Assembly (NCBI RefSeq): GCF_004359215.1 | Contig: NW_027152030.1 | Span: forward strand, 527,561-572,754 | Length of the DNA stretch: 45,194 nt | Reading direction: 5' to 3' | Source of the DNA: Bremia lactucae | Taxonomy: Eukaryota > Oomycota > Peronosporomycetes > Peronosporales > Peronosporaceae | In this document: piece after piece, positions 29,905-39,197 of the stretch | Numbering within the stretch: position 1 is the stretch's first letter | How the letters are laid out: each line of letters opens with the position of its first letter | Notes under the pieces: generated by a model | Databases searched by the model: none | The model's input: only the letters and a program-made list of their open reading frames with translations | Told to the model about the DNA's origin: nothing | Translations under genes and position numbers: made by a program

Positions 29905-30640
29905 GAACAAATGAATTTAACGGTAGAAACGCTGCCATCTTGGCCATGCTGTCCGGTTTGGACAGAGATGCCCTCCATTCAGCCATCGCCAATGTTTATA
30001 TGCTCATACATTATGAACTTGACGAGGCGAAGGAGAAGGTAGCCTTGCTTGATCAGCAAGGCTCTCAACAGGCAGAAATGTCGAGGTTACAACAGGTACA
30101 GACCCCTGTACCTGGGATGACGCACACGCTTCGTCCAGAAACCTTAAAGATTGATATATCTAAGTATAGAAGAGTCGAAGAAGACTTTTCTTTAGATGGT
30201 TTGTCGAGTTGGACGATGCCATAAGGGCTCGTCACATCGTCGACGAGCAAATGCAAGTCGCATTCGCTCAGTAAAATTTGGCAGGTCGTGCCAAAACCTG
30301 GGCACCAGGCCTTTGATTGCGCGACCCATTGTCTTAGTCGCTCGAGGCTTTTAAAGCGCGGCTCAAACAGATGTTGGAACTGAGTTCAGAGCTCGATCAG
30401 AGCTTCTGAAAATCAAGCAAGGCAAGCATGATGTCCACGCTTATGACCATCACATACGACTCTTACCGAGTTGTATCACGAACAACCCAGTTCATGAACA
30501 CAAGTTAATTACGGTGTTCATACAAGGTCTTACGGATGGTCCCATGAAAACCCGCCTATTTCGCTTCGAACTGGATACGGTTGAAGAAGCAATATCTGTT
30601 GCCCTACTGATCCAGCAACCTCAAGAGAATTTGCAAATCT
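29905..30640 (+). pseudogene. Family B gag, broken (B1)
   Basis: Fragments: MLSGLDRDALHSAIANV (29943), YELDEAKEKVALLDQQGSQQ, QTPVPGMTHTLRPETLKIDI, then frameshifted capsid-like sequence to PMKTRLFRFELDTVEEAIS (about 30541-30596). Compared with B2, about 330 bp is deleted at about 30600, which removes the zinc-knuckle region: B1 jumps from EEAISV straight to LLIQQPQENLQ. Cannot encode a working Gag. Confidence 0.8.
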
Positions 30641-30641
30641 C

Positions 30642-31315
30642 TTGCCGAAAGTAGCTCCAGACACACAATCATATGTCTCTGCACCTGGCGATAATGTATC
30701 CCTCATCACCTTGAAGTTATATTTGACAAATGATTTGACACTTAGAGCCCTAGTGGACTTTGATGCGTCGAATAACTTTATTCGTCGCCAGTCGCTAGAG
30801 GGTCGTAGGCTCAAATATGTTGAGCGCGACATGCGTCTAGCGTCAGGCGCATCGATAATAGTAATGAAACGCGTAGTGAATGTCACTACACGTTAAGAGA
30901 TTTACAGTATGATGATGATTTCATCGTACTTGATTTGGATGACAAATTTGATGTCATCCTAGGTTTACCTTGGCTCAGAAAATACGAGTCAAGGATCAGC
31001 TGGCAGCATCAATCCGTAAAGATGCCTGCCACTTGTTCATCAGATGGCCATCTGATGAACGTCTTGGAGCGTCCACAAGAGTGTAGATGTACTACGAGTG
31101 AGTGCGGTGGCCTAACTTGTGGCACGGGCGTTAGTACGACTACACAAGATCACAGTGAGATTACTAATCACACTGTCGACTCAGCTGCCGGCAGCTGTGC
31201 GAATGCACAGGCAGCACCGAAAGTCCACCACTCGAAGAAGTCGAGTGGATTAAGACAACAATGTACGTCTAGCGTGCCACATTCAAGGAAGATACCGGTT
31301 GTCCAAATTGGATAA
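30642..31315 (+). pseudogene. Family B protease and linker (B1)
   Basis: LTLRALVDFDASNNFIRRQS (about 30740) is the aspartic-protease active-site region, with DFDA where DSGA is expected. Next comes LDDKFDVILGLPWLRKYESR (30932-30990), the second conserved block. The downstream linker is Ser/Thr/His-rich and contains many perfect palindromes. A stop interrupts the frame between the two blocks. Confidence 0.8.
31035..31060. repeat. Perfect 26-bp palindrome in B1
   Basis: Each half is 13 bp, GTTCATCAGATGG and its complement. The B2 counterpart (about 44152-44177) differs at three positions in the right half. Confidence 0.92.
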
Positions 31316-31357
31316 CACGATGATCCTAGGTCGAGTAGACAGTCGACTGTAGAGGAC

Positions 31358-31385
31358 CCGACTGTGATAGCGCAATCACAGTCGG
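31358..31385. repeat. 11-bp-arm hairpin in B1 linker
   Basis: CCGACTGTGAT and ATCACAGTCGG with a 6-nt loop. B2 has two mismatches at the same place. Another perfect stem, TTGAGGAG aaat CTCCTCAA, follows at 31416-31435 and is kept in B2. Confidence 0.9.
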
Positions 31386-31547
31386 AAGATGCTGAGGCGA
31401 AAAGTCCCCACGTACTTGAGGAGAAATCTCCTCAAATAGTTAATACTATAGTGACCACAATTCAGCATTTCGAGGGATTAGTCCCTCAGCAGTTTATGGA
31501 TGAGTCCCAGGAAGAAACCGAGACATTAAATGTCTTGGTTAATGGCG

Positions 31548-31577
31548 GATCAAGAGTAGGCGCTTTTACTCTTGATC
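31548..31577. repeat. 11-bp-arm hairpin in B1 linker
   Basis: GATCAAGAGTA and TACTCTTGATC with an 8-nt loop. B2 keeps 10 of 11 pairs at 44666-44695. Confidence 0.9.
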
Positions 31578-31839
31578 GGTGTGCGTCTTCGAATTTAAAT
31601 TCGGATGTAACATAATTACCAACCCTAGAACCTAAACGGTTCTTGAGGGATCTGCATAGTGGTAAAATCAAGCTGACCTGCGTAGTCGTCACAGAGGACG
31701 AATACGCTACCGATATTCGGTCAGCGGTAACTTTTGTAGAGAACGAACGGGTTCTCAGCAGCTCATCGATGGACGAAAGTGTCCTCGATGGAAGGCTTGG
31801 ATTGAGAGATATACTACTCAAGTCTGGAAGTCACTTAAG

Positions 31840-32760
31840 ACAAATCCTTTATACAAGGATTTGATTGAAATCAGTGATGTATTCCCTGAAACAGTTCCAT
31901 GCGAGTTGCCTAACGATAAAGGCACTCGACATGAGATCAAGCTCAATCCGGGCTCGAAATATTGTGTCATGAAGCAGTGGCCACTGCCTCGAAAATAAGT
32001 ACTTGCGATCGATAAATTCTTTATCGATAGATTAAAAGCGGGCCATGTGAGTAGGTCAACCTCCCCACATAGCTCTCCGACCTTCTGTGTGCGAAAGGCC
32101 ACAGGAGGGTGGCGGATAGTGCATGCATTCAATAAACTAAATGCTGCAACGACACCGGCTCAAAGGCCGATACCTAGAAAAGACGTAATCATAGATGGTA
32201 CGTCTATGAGTACCATATTTTTCGTCTATTGGTCTGATGGATGGATTTTATCAAATGCTTATGCGTGAACGAAACACCCCGTACACATCAGTTAGCACTC
32301 CCAATGGGATGCTTTGGGAATGGCTAGTAATGCCACAGAGCATCCCATAGCTTAGTAACGCCCCTGCAACATTCAATAGATGCATAACGAATCTGTTGAG
32401 ACCTGTGCGAGAATTCACACCGAGTTTTTTTACGATGTATTCGTCAATATCCGGGCCATGGACAGAAAGACGGACGTGGAAGTCCATAAAACTCAAGTTT
32501 GTCAGGTTTTTACACTTATGCGAAAACATAACTTGAACGCCAATCTCAAGAAGTGTATATTCGCTGCAAGCGAAATACCACTCCTCGATTGCATCATCGG
32601 TAAACACAACGTGCGCACTGATCCCGAAAAGATCAATGCAATTACCGACTAGAGCTGGCCAATTTCTTTGGCTAGCGGCATACTTGCACAAGTACTCACG
32701 CAATTATGCCGACATGACAGTTCATCTCTCTCTTCTCTTGACAAAAGACGAAAAATGATT
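31840..32760 (+). pseudogene. Family B reverse transcriptase (B1)
   Basis: DVFPETVPCELPNDKGTRHE and IKLNPGSKYC (31874-31965), IDKFFIDRLKAGHV, SSPTFCVRKATGGWRIVHAF (32062-32130), NKLNAATTPAQRPIPRKDVI, a DGFYQMLMRERNTPYTS region in a second frame (about 32240-32290), and NAPATFNRCITNLLRPV. The catalytic region reads FFYDVFVN (about 32428), so the first Asp of the DD pair is Tyr. The thumb KHNLNANLKKCIFAASEIPL is at 32526-32585. Several stops are present. Confidence 0.85.
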
Positions 32761-33230
32761 ATGGATCGCTGATTGTCAGCGCTCATTTGAAGGTATCAAG
32801 CAAAGCTTGATGCAATCGCCCATCTTGGTGATTACAGATCAAGACAGACTATTCCATGTTGTCTATGACGCCAGCGATTTCGCAATCGGCTGTGCGTTAA
32901 TGCAATACGATACAGACGGTGCGGAGAGCGTTGTCTGATACCAATCGCGTCAGCTGCAACCAGCTGAACACAATTACCTAGTACTGACAAGGAACTCCTT
33001 GCCATGAAATATGGACTGACTAAGTTTAGGATCCTATCTTCTCGGAGTTAGACCGTTCATCATCTAAACGGACATGCGTCACTACGCACAACCGTAAATA
33101 GCCCATACCTTTCACAAAAAATAACGAGGCGGCTATCCTTCTTCGCGGAGCATAATTTCCGGAATATAAACCAGGATGACGTCGTAGCTAATGCATTATC
33201 ACGCCGACCCGATTTCGAGCCGTCTGCGCA
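32760..33230 (+). pseudogene. Family B RNase H (B1)
   Basis: FEGIKQSLMQSPILVITDQD (32790) and LFHVVYDASDFAIGCALMQY (32850-32907) hold the first catalytic Asp region, followed by YQSRQLQPAEHNYLV and a decayed TDMR...stretch. The end of the domain is marked by DVVANALSRRPDFEPS (33178-33225). Frameshifts occur between blocks. Confidence 0.8.
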
Positions 33231-33765
33231 TTCCAACAGTGAAAAAAATTCCACTGTTGCAACACTCATCTCAAGTGTTCCGTCATCAACCTTGTTTAAT
33301 GACATAAAGAAAGCCTACACAGAAGATAAAATACTTCTACGTTCAGTGAATTATCCGATGAATCCATCCAATAAAATATTTAAAAATTTACCGGCTTTAA
33401 ACCGATCGTCGTTCGATCGATATTACAGCGCGCAACGGCCTACTGTACTACACAGCCGAAGCCGGCGACACGCCACGTGTCGTCGTCCCAACTCACAATG
33501 ATTTGCGCTTGCGCATCACGTATGAGTGTCACGATGCACCAACAAGTGGGCATCGTGGACGTGAGAAATGTTTCTCACAGTAAGTCGCGACTTTTACTGG
33601 CCCCGCCAGTATCAGTTCGTGCGCAAGTACATTCGTGCTTGCGAGGTATGTCAACGGGTGAAGCCTAGTCCTGCACCCCGTGCACCTCTCCAACCTCTAC
33701 CATTTCCGGCAGAATGTCAGCAGTCCGTATCTATGGACTTCGTTTTCGGATTTCCCGAAGACGAT

Positions 33766-33795
33766 CACAGAAACAATAGAATCCTTGTTTCTGTG
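33766..33795. repeat. 11-bp-arm hairpin in B1 integrase
   Basis: CACAGAAACAA and TTGTTTCTGTG with an 8-nt loop, within coding sequence for the first integrase core strands. Confidence 0.9.
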
Positions 33796-33955
33796 GACAG
33801 ATTCAGCGAGATGGTTTATCTTGTTGCAGTACCAGAGTCAATCACGGCTCCGGATTGAGCTCGTATCTTTATCGACACGGTATTCAAACTCCACGGTTAA
33901 TCCCGTGAACTGGTCTTGGATAGAGATCCACCGTTCACGGCGGTGTTTTGGCAAT

Positions 33956-33981
33956 CCGTGTTCCGAAAGATCGGAACACGG
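33956..33981. repeat. 11-bp-arm hairpin in B1 integrase
   Basis: CCGTGTTCCGA aaga TCGGAACACGG. Nearby lie CGATGTCGA/TCGACATCG (about 34289-34312) and CAGTGCGC/GCGCACTG (about 34338-34358). Confidence 0.9.
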
Positions 33982-34436
33982 CTAACTGTGTCAGCCAGAG
34001 ACAATTGGTGAGACGAGACACGTCAATCGCGTCCTCAAAGAGAAACTTCGAGGTTACGTTCAATCATATCCGAATTGGAGCGAGTTCTTACCGATGGCCG
34101 AATTCGCCATCAACAATTCGGTGCAGGCGTCTACAACGCATACACCGTTCTTCGTCAATGGCATACGCCATTCACGCATACCCATCCAATTAGAAAGATC
34201 CTTTAGTTTTAAGGGAGGGTGAACTCGCACGAGCATAATCATTTTCGGCTCATGCTCATCACGCGTCGAAGTTACCAACGATGCGAGTGATGTCGATGTC
34301 GAAGCAATCGACATCGAAGATGAGAAAGATCTCATGTCAGTGCGCACAAAGCGCACTGGAATAGACAAAACAAATGAGTCGGCAGAGATATTTCTGCTGG
34401 CTCGAGAATCAGTAGTCCGTTTCGTACAGGATTCCA

Positions 34437-35369
34437 ATGCTAACGCAGTGGACTGTCAGAAACGGAACGCAGACAAATATGGAAGAGATATTATTTAGTT
34501 CAAATTATAAGGACCTAGTACTACTCTCTACGGTACACTTACCTAAGAGCGTAGTCACTAATGTGGGTAGCAGTAAACTACTACCCAAGGTCATTGGGCC
34601 ATTCCGTGTCCTGCATCGCAGAGGCAATGCGTACAAAATAGAATTGCCACGTAGGATGCGAACGCATCCTACATTTTACGTTGGTCGGCTCCGCGAGTAC
34701 CTATCAGTACGCAGTTTCTTCCGAGGACGGATCTGACGACCCTTTTGAAAAATCCCGAAACGATTCTTGTGGTCACGAACCAGATTCTCATGCTTAATCT
34801 GAAGATTCTCATGTTGGGTCAGAAGATCCTCGAAACCGCAATGAGCTGACGACAGCTCATCAAGAAGATCGTGATACTTCCGTTCGTACTCCAACATTGG
34901 GTACGCACTCTTCGAAAGGTCTTCCAACCGTACGATATAGTGAGCCTGCACCGTCTGCTCCAACAAGTGACGCTTACCGCGCTCTCTTGTTCAAGACCCT
35001 CCTCCAATACATGGAGAAAGCGATCGAGTTTGTCGATCTTCGACTCTAGATCCGACACATATGTCGGATCTAGTTTTTCCTCCTCCGGCACAACGATTAA
35101 TGGATTCCCACGGTGGTCAACGTTTTCGTGTGGAACGTATTACAACCACCGTAATGTGGAGGGACGGCGAACGAGTTATCTTGTTCGCTGGCGCGGTTAT
35201 CCACCTTCGCATGAAAGCTGAGACCCAGCTGGTTGTTGATGTTGAAAGCCTTGTCCGTCAGTATGACGAGACCCATCCGATGAATCAGAAGGTCCATCGG
35301 AAAACACGCATCCCGGCGCTTGTAAATCGATTGCAAAACGTCAATCGCATCGCGCATCTCGATAGATAA
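34437..35369 (+). pseudogene. Family B integrase GPY module and chromodomain (B1)
   Basis: KDLVLLSTVHLPKSVVTNVG and KLLPKVIGPFRVLHRRGNAY (34510-34635) form the GPY/F module, followed by HPTFYVGRLREYL. After a variable linker comes a chromodomain: RFRVERI (about 35122), then in the adjacent frame RRTSYLVRWRGYPPSHES (35168-35221), returning to VVDVESLVRQYDETHP (35232-35280). Chromodomains steer chromoviral integration to histone marks. One frameshift splits this one. Confidence 0.85.
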
Positions 35370-35530
35370 GCGAGCCTTTCCCCAGGGCGAAGAAAGGGAA
35401 TAGACATCCTCTTTTACTCGCTTCGTGTTGTCAATACCCCACGTGAGGCATGGAAGTCCTGCCTCACGAGACAAGCGATGCAGTTTAAATCATGCACCGG
35501 TTGAAGTTAGTTTTTTAGTCGTAACGCGAA

Positions 35531-36330
35531 TCACGTTAAGATTTTGAAACCAGGCTTTGCGTCCAATGTCTTTGACATTGCGAATGAACGCTTCCAGGCT
35601 GCATCAACGAGCTTTATCCCGCTTGTTGTTGCCATCATAGCATCGATGCTTAAGAAAACATCGAGATAGAAAATATCAGCGCGAAAGCTCTTCGCGCTGG
35701 GATCAAGGCCATGTAGCTTTGTCGCAATAAATAAGGTATATATATTAAGAGGATTAGTCTCTTCAGACAAGCGACTAATTAGCTGCTCGGGCAAAAGCCA
35801 TGGCTTCTTGTCAGGGGCAAGACGATATATTTAGTGTCTACGATCTCCTGAGTGGTACCCACTGAAGCAAGGGTAACACAAGAACTTTTATTACGATGGC
35901 TTACGCCATCTTCATCACCACGCACAGAAATATGTGCGCGTGACGGCACGGGAGACGGTGCTGACGATGAGGAATCATCCTCATCGTCGGAATCGAACAT
36001 GCTGTAGCGAATGCTACCAGCACGTCTACTCGAATAAGCCCCCTCATTCGAAGGCTCATAGTCAGCTGCCTGACGATGATCAGAAGACTGTTCTAATCTC
36101 CCCAAGTCGGACGATATGGCCGACTCGCATTCGTAGTCGACCTCCAAAGAGGGGTCGCATTCACGTGGTGTATCACCTCGTGCACCCGCAACATTTAGAG
36201 TTGTGGGAGAAGATGACACTACGGCAGACGGAACGTCTACTGTAAGAGACAATAATGCGTCGCCCGCGGCTGCATGAACCGCAGCCGAAGGCGCCGCACT
36301 ATTCGCATACCGCATGGACTTGTTAACCAT
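35531..36330 (-). pseudogene. Antisense accessory ORF of family B
   Basis: On the minus strand, starting MVNKSMRYANSAAPSAAVHA at 36330, 117 bp inside the 3' LTR. It is open for 183 codons, then shifts frame at about 35780-35794 and runs on as MPEQLISRLSEETNPLNIYT to a stop at 35531, about 265 residues in all. The first part is Ser/Ala/Asp-rich and acidic (SMFDSDDEDDSSSSAPSPVP) and probably disordered. The second part looks globular (ADIFYLDVFLSIDAMMATTS). There is no signal peptide or membrane segment and no recognised domain. It lies exactly where family A also has an antisense gene. Confidence 0.6.
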
Positions 36331-36337
36331 GTGATAG

Positions 36338-36380
36338 AATTAAAAATGATGAATCTGACCTATCAACATCATTTTTAATT
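36338..36380. repeat. 14-bp-arm hairpin upstream of the antisense ORF
   Basis: AATTAAAAATGATG (36338-36351) and CATCATTTTTAATT (36367-36380), loop 15 nt. It lies between the antisense start codon and the purine tract, so it is in the antisense leader and at the sense 3' end. A second stem, AGTGGTC/GACCACT, follows at about 36381-36402. Confidence 0.9.
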
Positions 36381-36434
36381 AAGTGGTCTTATAGTGACCA
36401 CTGGTCTCAGTGACAATCAGAGTGAATGTCGTTT

Positions 36435-36447
36435 AAGGGAGGAATGA
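36435..36447 (+). promoter_or_regulatory. Polypurine tract of B1
   Basis: AAGGGAGGAATGA directly abuts the 3' LTR start at 36448, the position from which plus-strand DNA synthesis is primed in LTR retroelements. Confidence 0.7.
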
Positions 36448-36877
36448 TGCAAAGGGATGTTCCGTTACATGAAACTAACACTCAAAGGTTGTGAGTTCAT
36501 ATATTATCTAAAAGGTATATAATATTTGGAGAATGTTGCTTTACATAGTAAAATTCGGAAAGCTTATCCATTGGTAGATATAGGCCATTATATATACTTG
36601 CTCCGCGGTCCATTCAGCACTGGACGCGCACAATAAGAGAGACAGATGAGACTTTACTACATGTTTTGTATTCGTATATAATCAATTTGTATTAAGAAGA
36701 AAAAAGTAGATGAAATTAGTTATATTAAATACAGTTTACTTTCGACCTTCTTTGTTTAAAGAGAGTCTTCCATTGCACGCACTAGTGTACGTGAAGTGAC
36801 GTGAGGCACCACTCGTACTGAAGCATTGCGAAGTGGACTTGTACTGAAGCAGTACAAGTCGGCAGTGCCCCTTAACA
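36448..36877 (+). repeat. B1 3' LTR
   Basis: 430 bp, start TGCAAAGGG...GTTACATG, end GCCCCTTAACA. The 3' quarter contains the hairpin ACTTGTACT gaagc AGTACAAGT (36837-36859) and a degraded partner with the same GAAGC loop, a signature seen in all B LTRs here. Confidence 0.88.
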
Positions 36878-37447
36878 TTGCTCCTTAAGTCAGAGCAAGA
36901 CTTATAGACTCAAAGAGTCACCTAGTTTTATAGAACTTATAGGTTTAACAACCAGTGAATCGTACAATGCAGCGGAGCTACCTTGCTCCTTAATACAGAG
37001 GAATACTGTTAGACTTAAAGAGTCTCTTAGTTTCATAGAACTAATGTGTTTAACAACTCAGGGAGTAGTACAAGCAATTAAATCTTAATGAATCGTAGTT
37101 CAATGGATTCAGGGGTTTGTAGAACCAAGTGGCAACTAGTGCCCGAGAGTATGTACCTTAGAAAAGCTTCCATCTCTTACAGATCAATGCGCAAGCCTTG
37201 GGAAGGCACTAGACGCTTTAAGATCATAGGGGAACTAAACTTATATCATTTTCAAAATCCAAAAACCTTACCCTAGCTAATACAAATGGATTTCGGCCGC
37301 CAGATTTATATCTGGCGGCGACCACATTTGTAACCCATAATAAAAGGGATATTAGTAATTTACTATTATAAATAGGAGAAAGGGGTATTTTGTCCATAAA
37401 AGGAAATGTACAACAACAACGGCTCTCCAACCAATGTGTGATCCTTC
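36878..37447 (-). repeat. Family A LTR, antisense, with internal partial duplication
   Basis: The reverse complement follows the A LTR (compare 25625-26112). The part next to B1 appears twice (about 36881-36995 and 37005-37075), each with GCTCCTTAA, a GACT...AGTC stem and GTTTAACAAC. It abuts the B1 3' LTR with no spacer, so one element landed in or next to the other. Confidence 0.75.
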
Positions 37448-37524
37448 CTATACACACGTGTAAAGGTTTGAACATTCCCTAAATTATAGGTTGAGCAGAG
37501 CAAGTCCGACTTCCTCCTACGAAA

Positions 37525-37919
37525 TGTTTCTTTGCTGGTGGAAGCTGAAGATCTTATTGATGAAAAATGGTCTGCCGAGAGATGGAGAGATGGCTACAAC
37601 TACTCACAGCACATGAAGGAGATGGGACAGGATGAATTTTACTCGGCTACGAGCCGCTTTGATGCTGGCGAGGAGCCCCGAGGAAAGTTGATCTAGAAGG
37701 CGCACTACCCAGTATTGATGATAAGATTGAATGCCCGATGCTATTACGCTGATCACGAATGTCATGGATGAGGACCTGAGGAAAGCACTTGCGAAGGACG
37801 AGGCTTTTGAAGAGTTGGATGATTATTTCGTGAATCAAGTGGCTGAGGAGAACGTGCGCCAAAGAGACGTCGATGACTTCTACTATGAAGCGCATATCGC
37901 GAAATTCATATATTTTTAA
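37525..37919 (+). pseudogene. LTV1: LTV1-like ribosome biogenesis factor, broken fragment
   Basis: First frame: VEAEDLIDEKWSAERWRDGY, NYSQHMKEMGQDEFYSATSR, FDAGEEPRGKLI, then TAG at about 37694. After a frameshift: DAITLITNVMDEDLRKALAK, DEAFEELDDYFVNQVAEENV, DDFYYEAHIAKFIYF, then TAA at 37919. The Y-x-Y-x-QH motif, the (D)EDLRKAL..EELDDDFV block and the F/Y-D/E-AHIAK end suggest LTV1, a chaperone of 40S subunit assembly and export. The gene is cut at both ends between LTR fragments. Assignment rests on remembered family motifs and is moderately secure. Confidence 0.5.
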
Positions 37920-38180
37920 AATTTAATTTTGTTAAAAAACAAAAACAACAAAAATTTATAGTAAAAAATGAGGCAGCAAGCGGCGCTGGGCCAATGCGTC
38001 GCGGCAGTCTTTGCAAACGGTGGCCGGCCGTGTATCGTATCAATCTTTAAATACTGAAAAATAGTTTACCGCCAAGCACTCTTAGGTTATTGCAACAATT
38101 GTCTGCTTTAGTTTCCTGCGCTTTTTTAAATTTAGAGCCCTTCAACAAATTCATTAGCATTTTATCAAAAATTTTATCTC

Positions 38181-38255
38181 TAGCCAATCAAAATACCTCA
38201 AACTTAGATGGGGTGGGGTAAGCAAAAACCTGGGTGGGGGTTTCGACATTCCCTT
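38181..38255 (+). repeat. Direct repeat, copy 1
   Basis: TAGCCAATCAAAATACC, then AACTTAGATGGGGTGGGGT, then AAAACCTGGGTGGG. Repeated with a few changes at 38637-38710. Each copy is next to a family A LTR piece (38265-38432 plus; 38711-38880 minus). Confidence 0.65.
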
Positions 38256-38264
38256 ATTTCATTA

Positions 38265-38432
38265 AATAAAGCTAACTTCCCCTCTTAATCTTAAAGCGTC
38301 TAGCCTTCATAAGGCTTGCGCATTGATCTGTGAGAGAAATAATCCTTAATAAAGTATATACTCTCGGGCACTAGTTGTCACTTGGTTCTACGAACCCCTG
38401 AATCCCTTGAACTAGGATTTACTAAGCTCACC
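38265..38432 (+). repeat. Family A LTR fragment
   Basis: Shares AAGGCTTGCGCATTGATCTG, ACTCTCGGGCACTAGTTG and CTTGGTTCTACGAACCCCTG with the middle of the A LTR (25880-25990). Both LTR ends are missing. Confidence 0.75.
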
Positions 38433-38636
38433 TCAGCAACAAACACTCGGTAATTTCAACAAGGTGCTTCTATATGAATGCGACAAAGTATCTCATTCGA
38501 GCTATAGACGCGTTGTCGTTCTTCTTAGCCGTCCGTTCAAAGTCAATCGACTCCCATCTGGCGCTTTGAAATACAAATAGAGATGTTGTTTCTTGCAACC
38601 ATTCAAAAATGAAATAGCACGGCACTTTATTATTTT
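38433..38636. other. No recognised feature
   Basis: About 200 bp without a coding signal between the LTR fragment and direct-repeat copy 2. Confidence 0.4.
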
Positions 38637-38710
38637 TAGCCAATCAAAACACCATAAACTTAGATCGGGTGGGTTTAGCGAAAACCTGGGTTGGGTCTGT
38701 ACATTTTCTA
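38637..38710 (+). repeat. Direct repeat, copy 2
   Basis: See 38181-38255: same order of TAGCCAATCAAAAC, AACTTAGATCGGGTGGG and GAAAACCTGGGTTGGG. Confidence 0.65.
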
Positions 38711-38880
38711 ATACAAATCTAAAACCTTACCCTAGCTAAATAGAAATAGATTTTGGCCGCCAGATGGCGACTATATGATACCCATAATTGGGATTTAAGT
38801 GATTAGCTAATTTAAATACAATAAAAGAATATTGTACCCATAAAGTAATCGTACCACAACAATGTTTCATGAACCGAAGT
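38711..38880 (-). repeat. Family A LTR fragment, antisense
   Basis: Contains the reverse complement of the GCCGCCAGATATAAA region and of GTTGTTGTGGTAC near the A LTR start. More diverged than the other copies. Confidence 0.65.
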
Positions 38881-39197
38881 GTCGCTACAATGCCAGTATA
38901 TTGCCAAGATTTCGAACAACTATTTTGAGTCAATCTTACTTTCGCCTCTTTTTTTGTGCAAATGGGCCCTCGCTTAACTCCCTATCATTCGGAAGTGTAA
39001 TTTTAGTTTGTTGATAGTTTTTATATCTATCTATCAAAAGAAAATGTTGCAGTTTTTGCACGCTGCGACGATTTTGACTCTGAAAGGACATCCTACGAAA
39101 TGTCCGTCTTTTTTCTGCGCTGGAGGTACACGGCATCGATCTTCGATCATAAAGAAGAAGCTAAGTTTGTATATGTGACACCCCTTTTCTGTATTTC
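38881..39197. other. 5' flank of the 39198 gene
   Basis: No recognised coding or repeat sequence. A minus-strand frame at 38936-39136 is lysine/arginine-rich without family features. Probably includes the promoter of the next gene. Confidence 0.4.

Larger units (their letters stand above)
33290..34200 (+). pseudogene. Family B integrase (B1)
   Basis: ARNGLLYYTAEAGDTPRVVV (about 33428-33487), the HDAPTSGHRGREKC zinc half, SRDFYWPRQYQFVRKYIRAC and EVCQRVKPSPAPRAPLQPLP (33580-33700). Catalytic core: SVSMDFVFGFPEDDHRNNRI (first Asp, about 33730), VSVDRFSEMVYLVAVPESIT, then LVLDRDPPFTAVFWQSVFRK (second Asp, about 33915-33970). The remainder is frameshifted. Integrase would insert element cDNA into chromatin; this copy is inactive. 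Confidence 0.85.
29434..36877 (+). mobile_element. Ty3/Gypsy chromodomain retrotransposon, family B copy B1
   Basis: Order: truncated 5' LTR, PBS candidate, gag, protease, RT, RNase H, integrase, GPY module, chromodomain, antisense ORF, purine tract and 3' LTR. The 5' LTR lacks its first part and abuts the TIR element. All genes carry frameshifts or stops, but blocks stay in the right order for 7.4 kb. The sequence is unusually rich in perfect short inverted repeats. A target-site duplication cannot be tested because the left end is lost. Confidence 0.88.

Noticed and set aside
34676..34966. Minus-strand 96-codon frame with coiled-coil look in B1
   Set aside because: It lies opposite the in-order linker between GPY module and chromodomain and is not contiguous with the antisense ORF; best taken as a shadow, though a decayed extension of antisense coding cannot be excluded.
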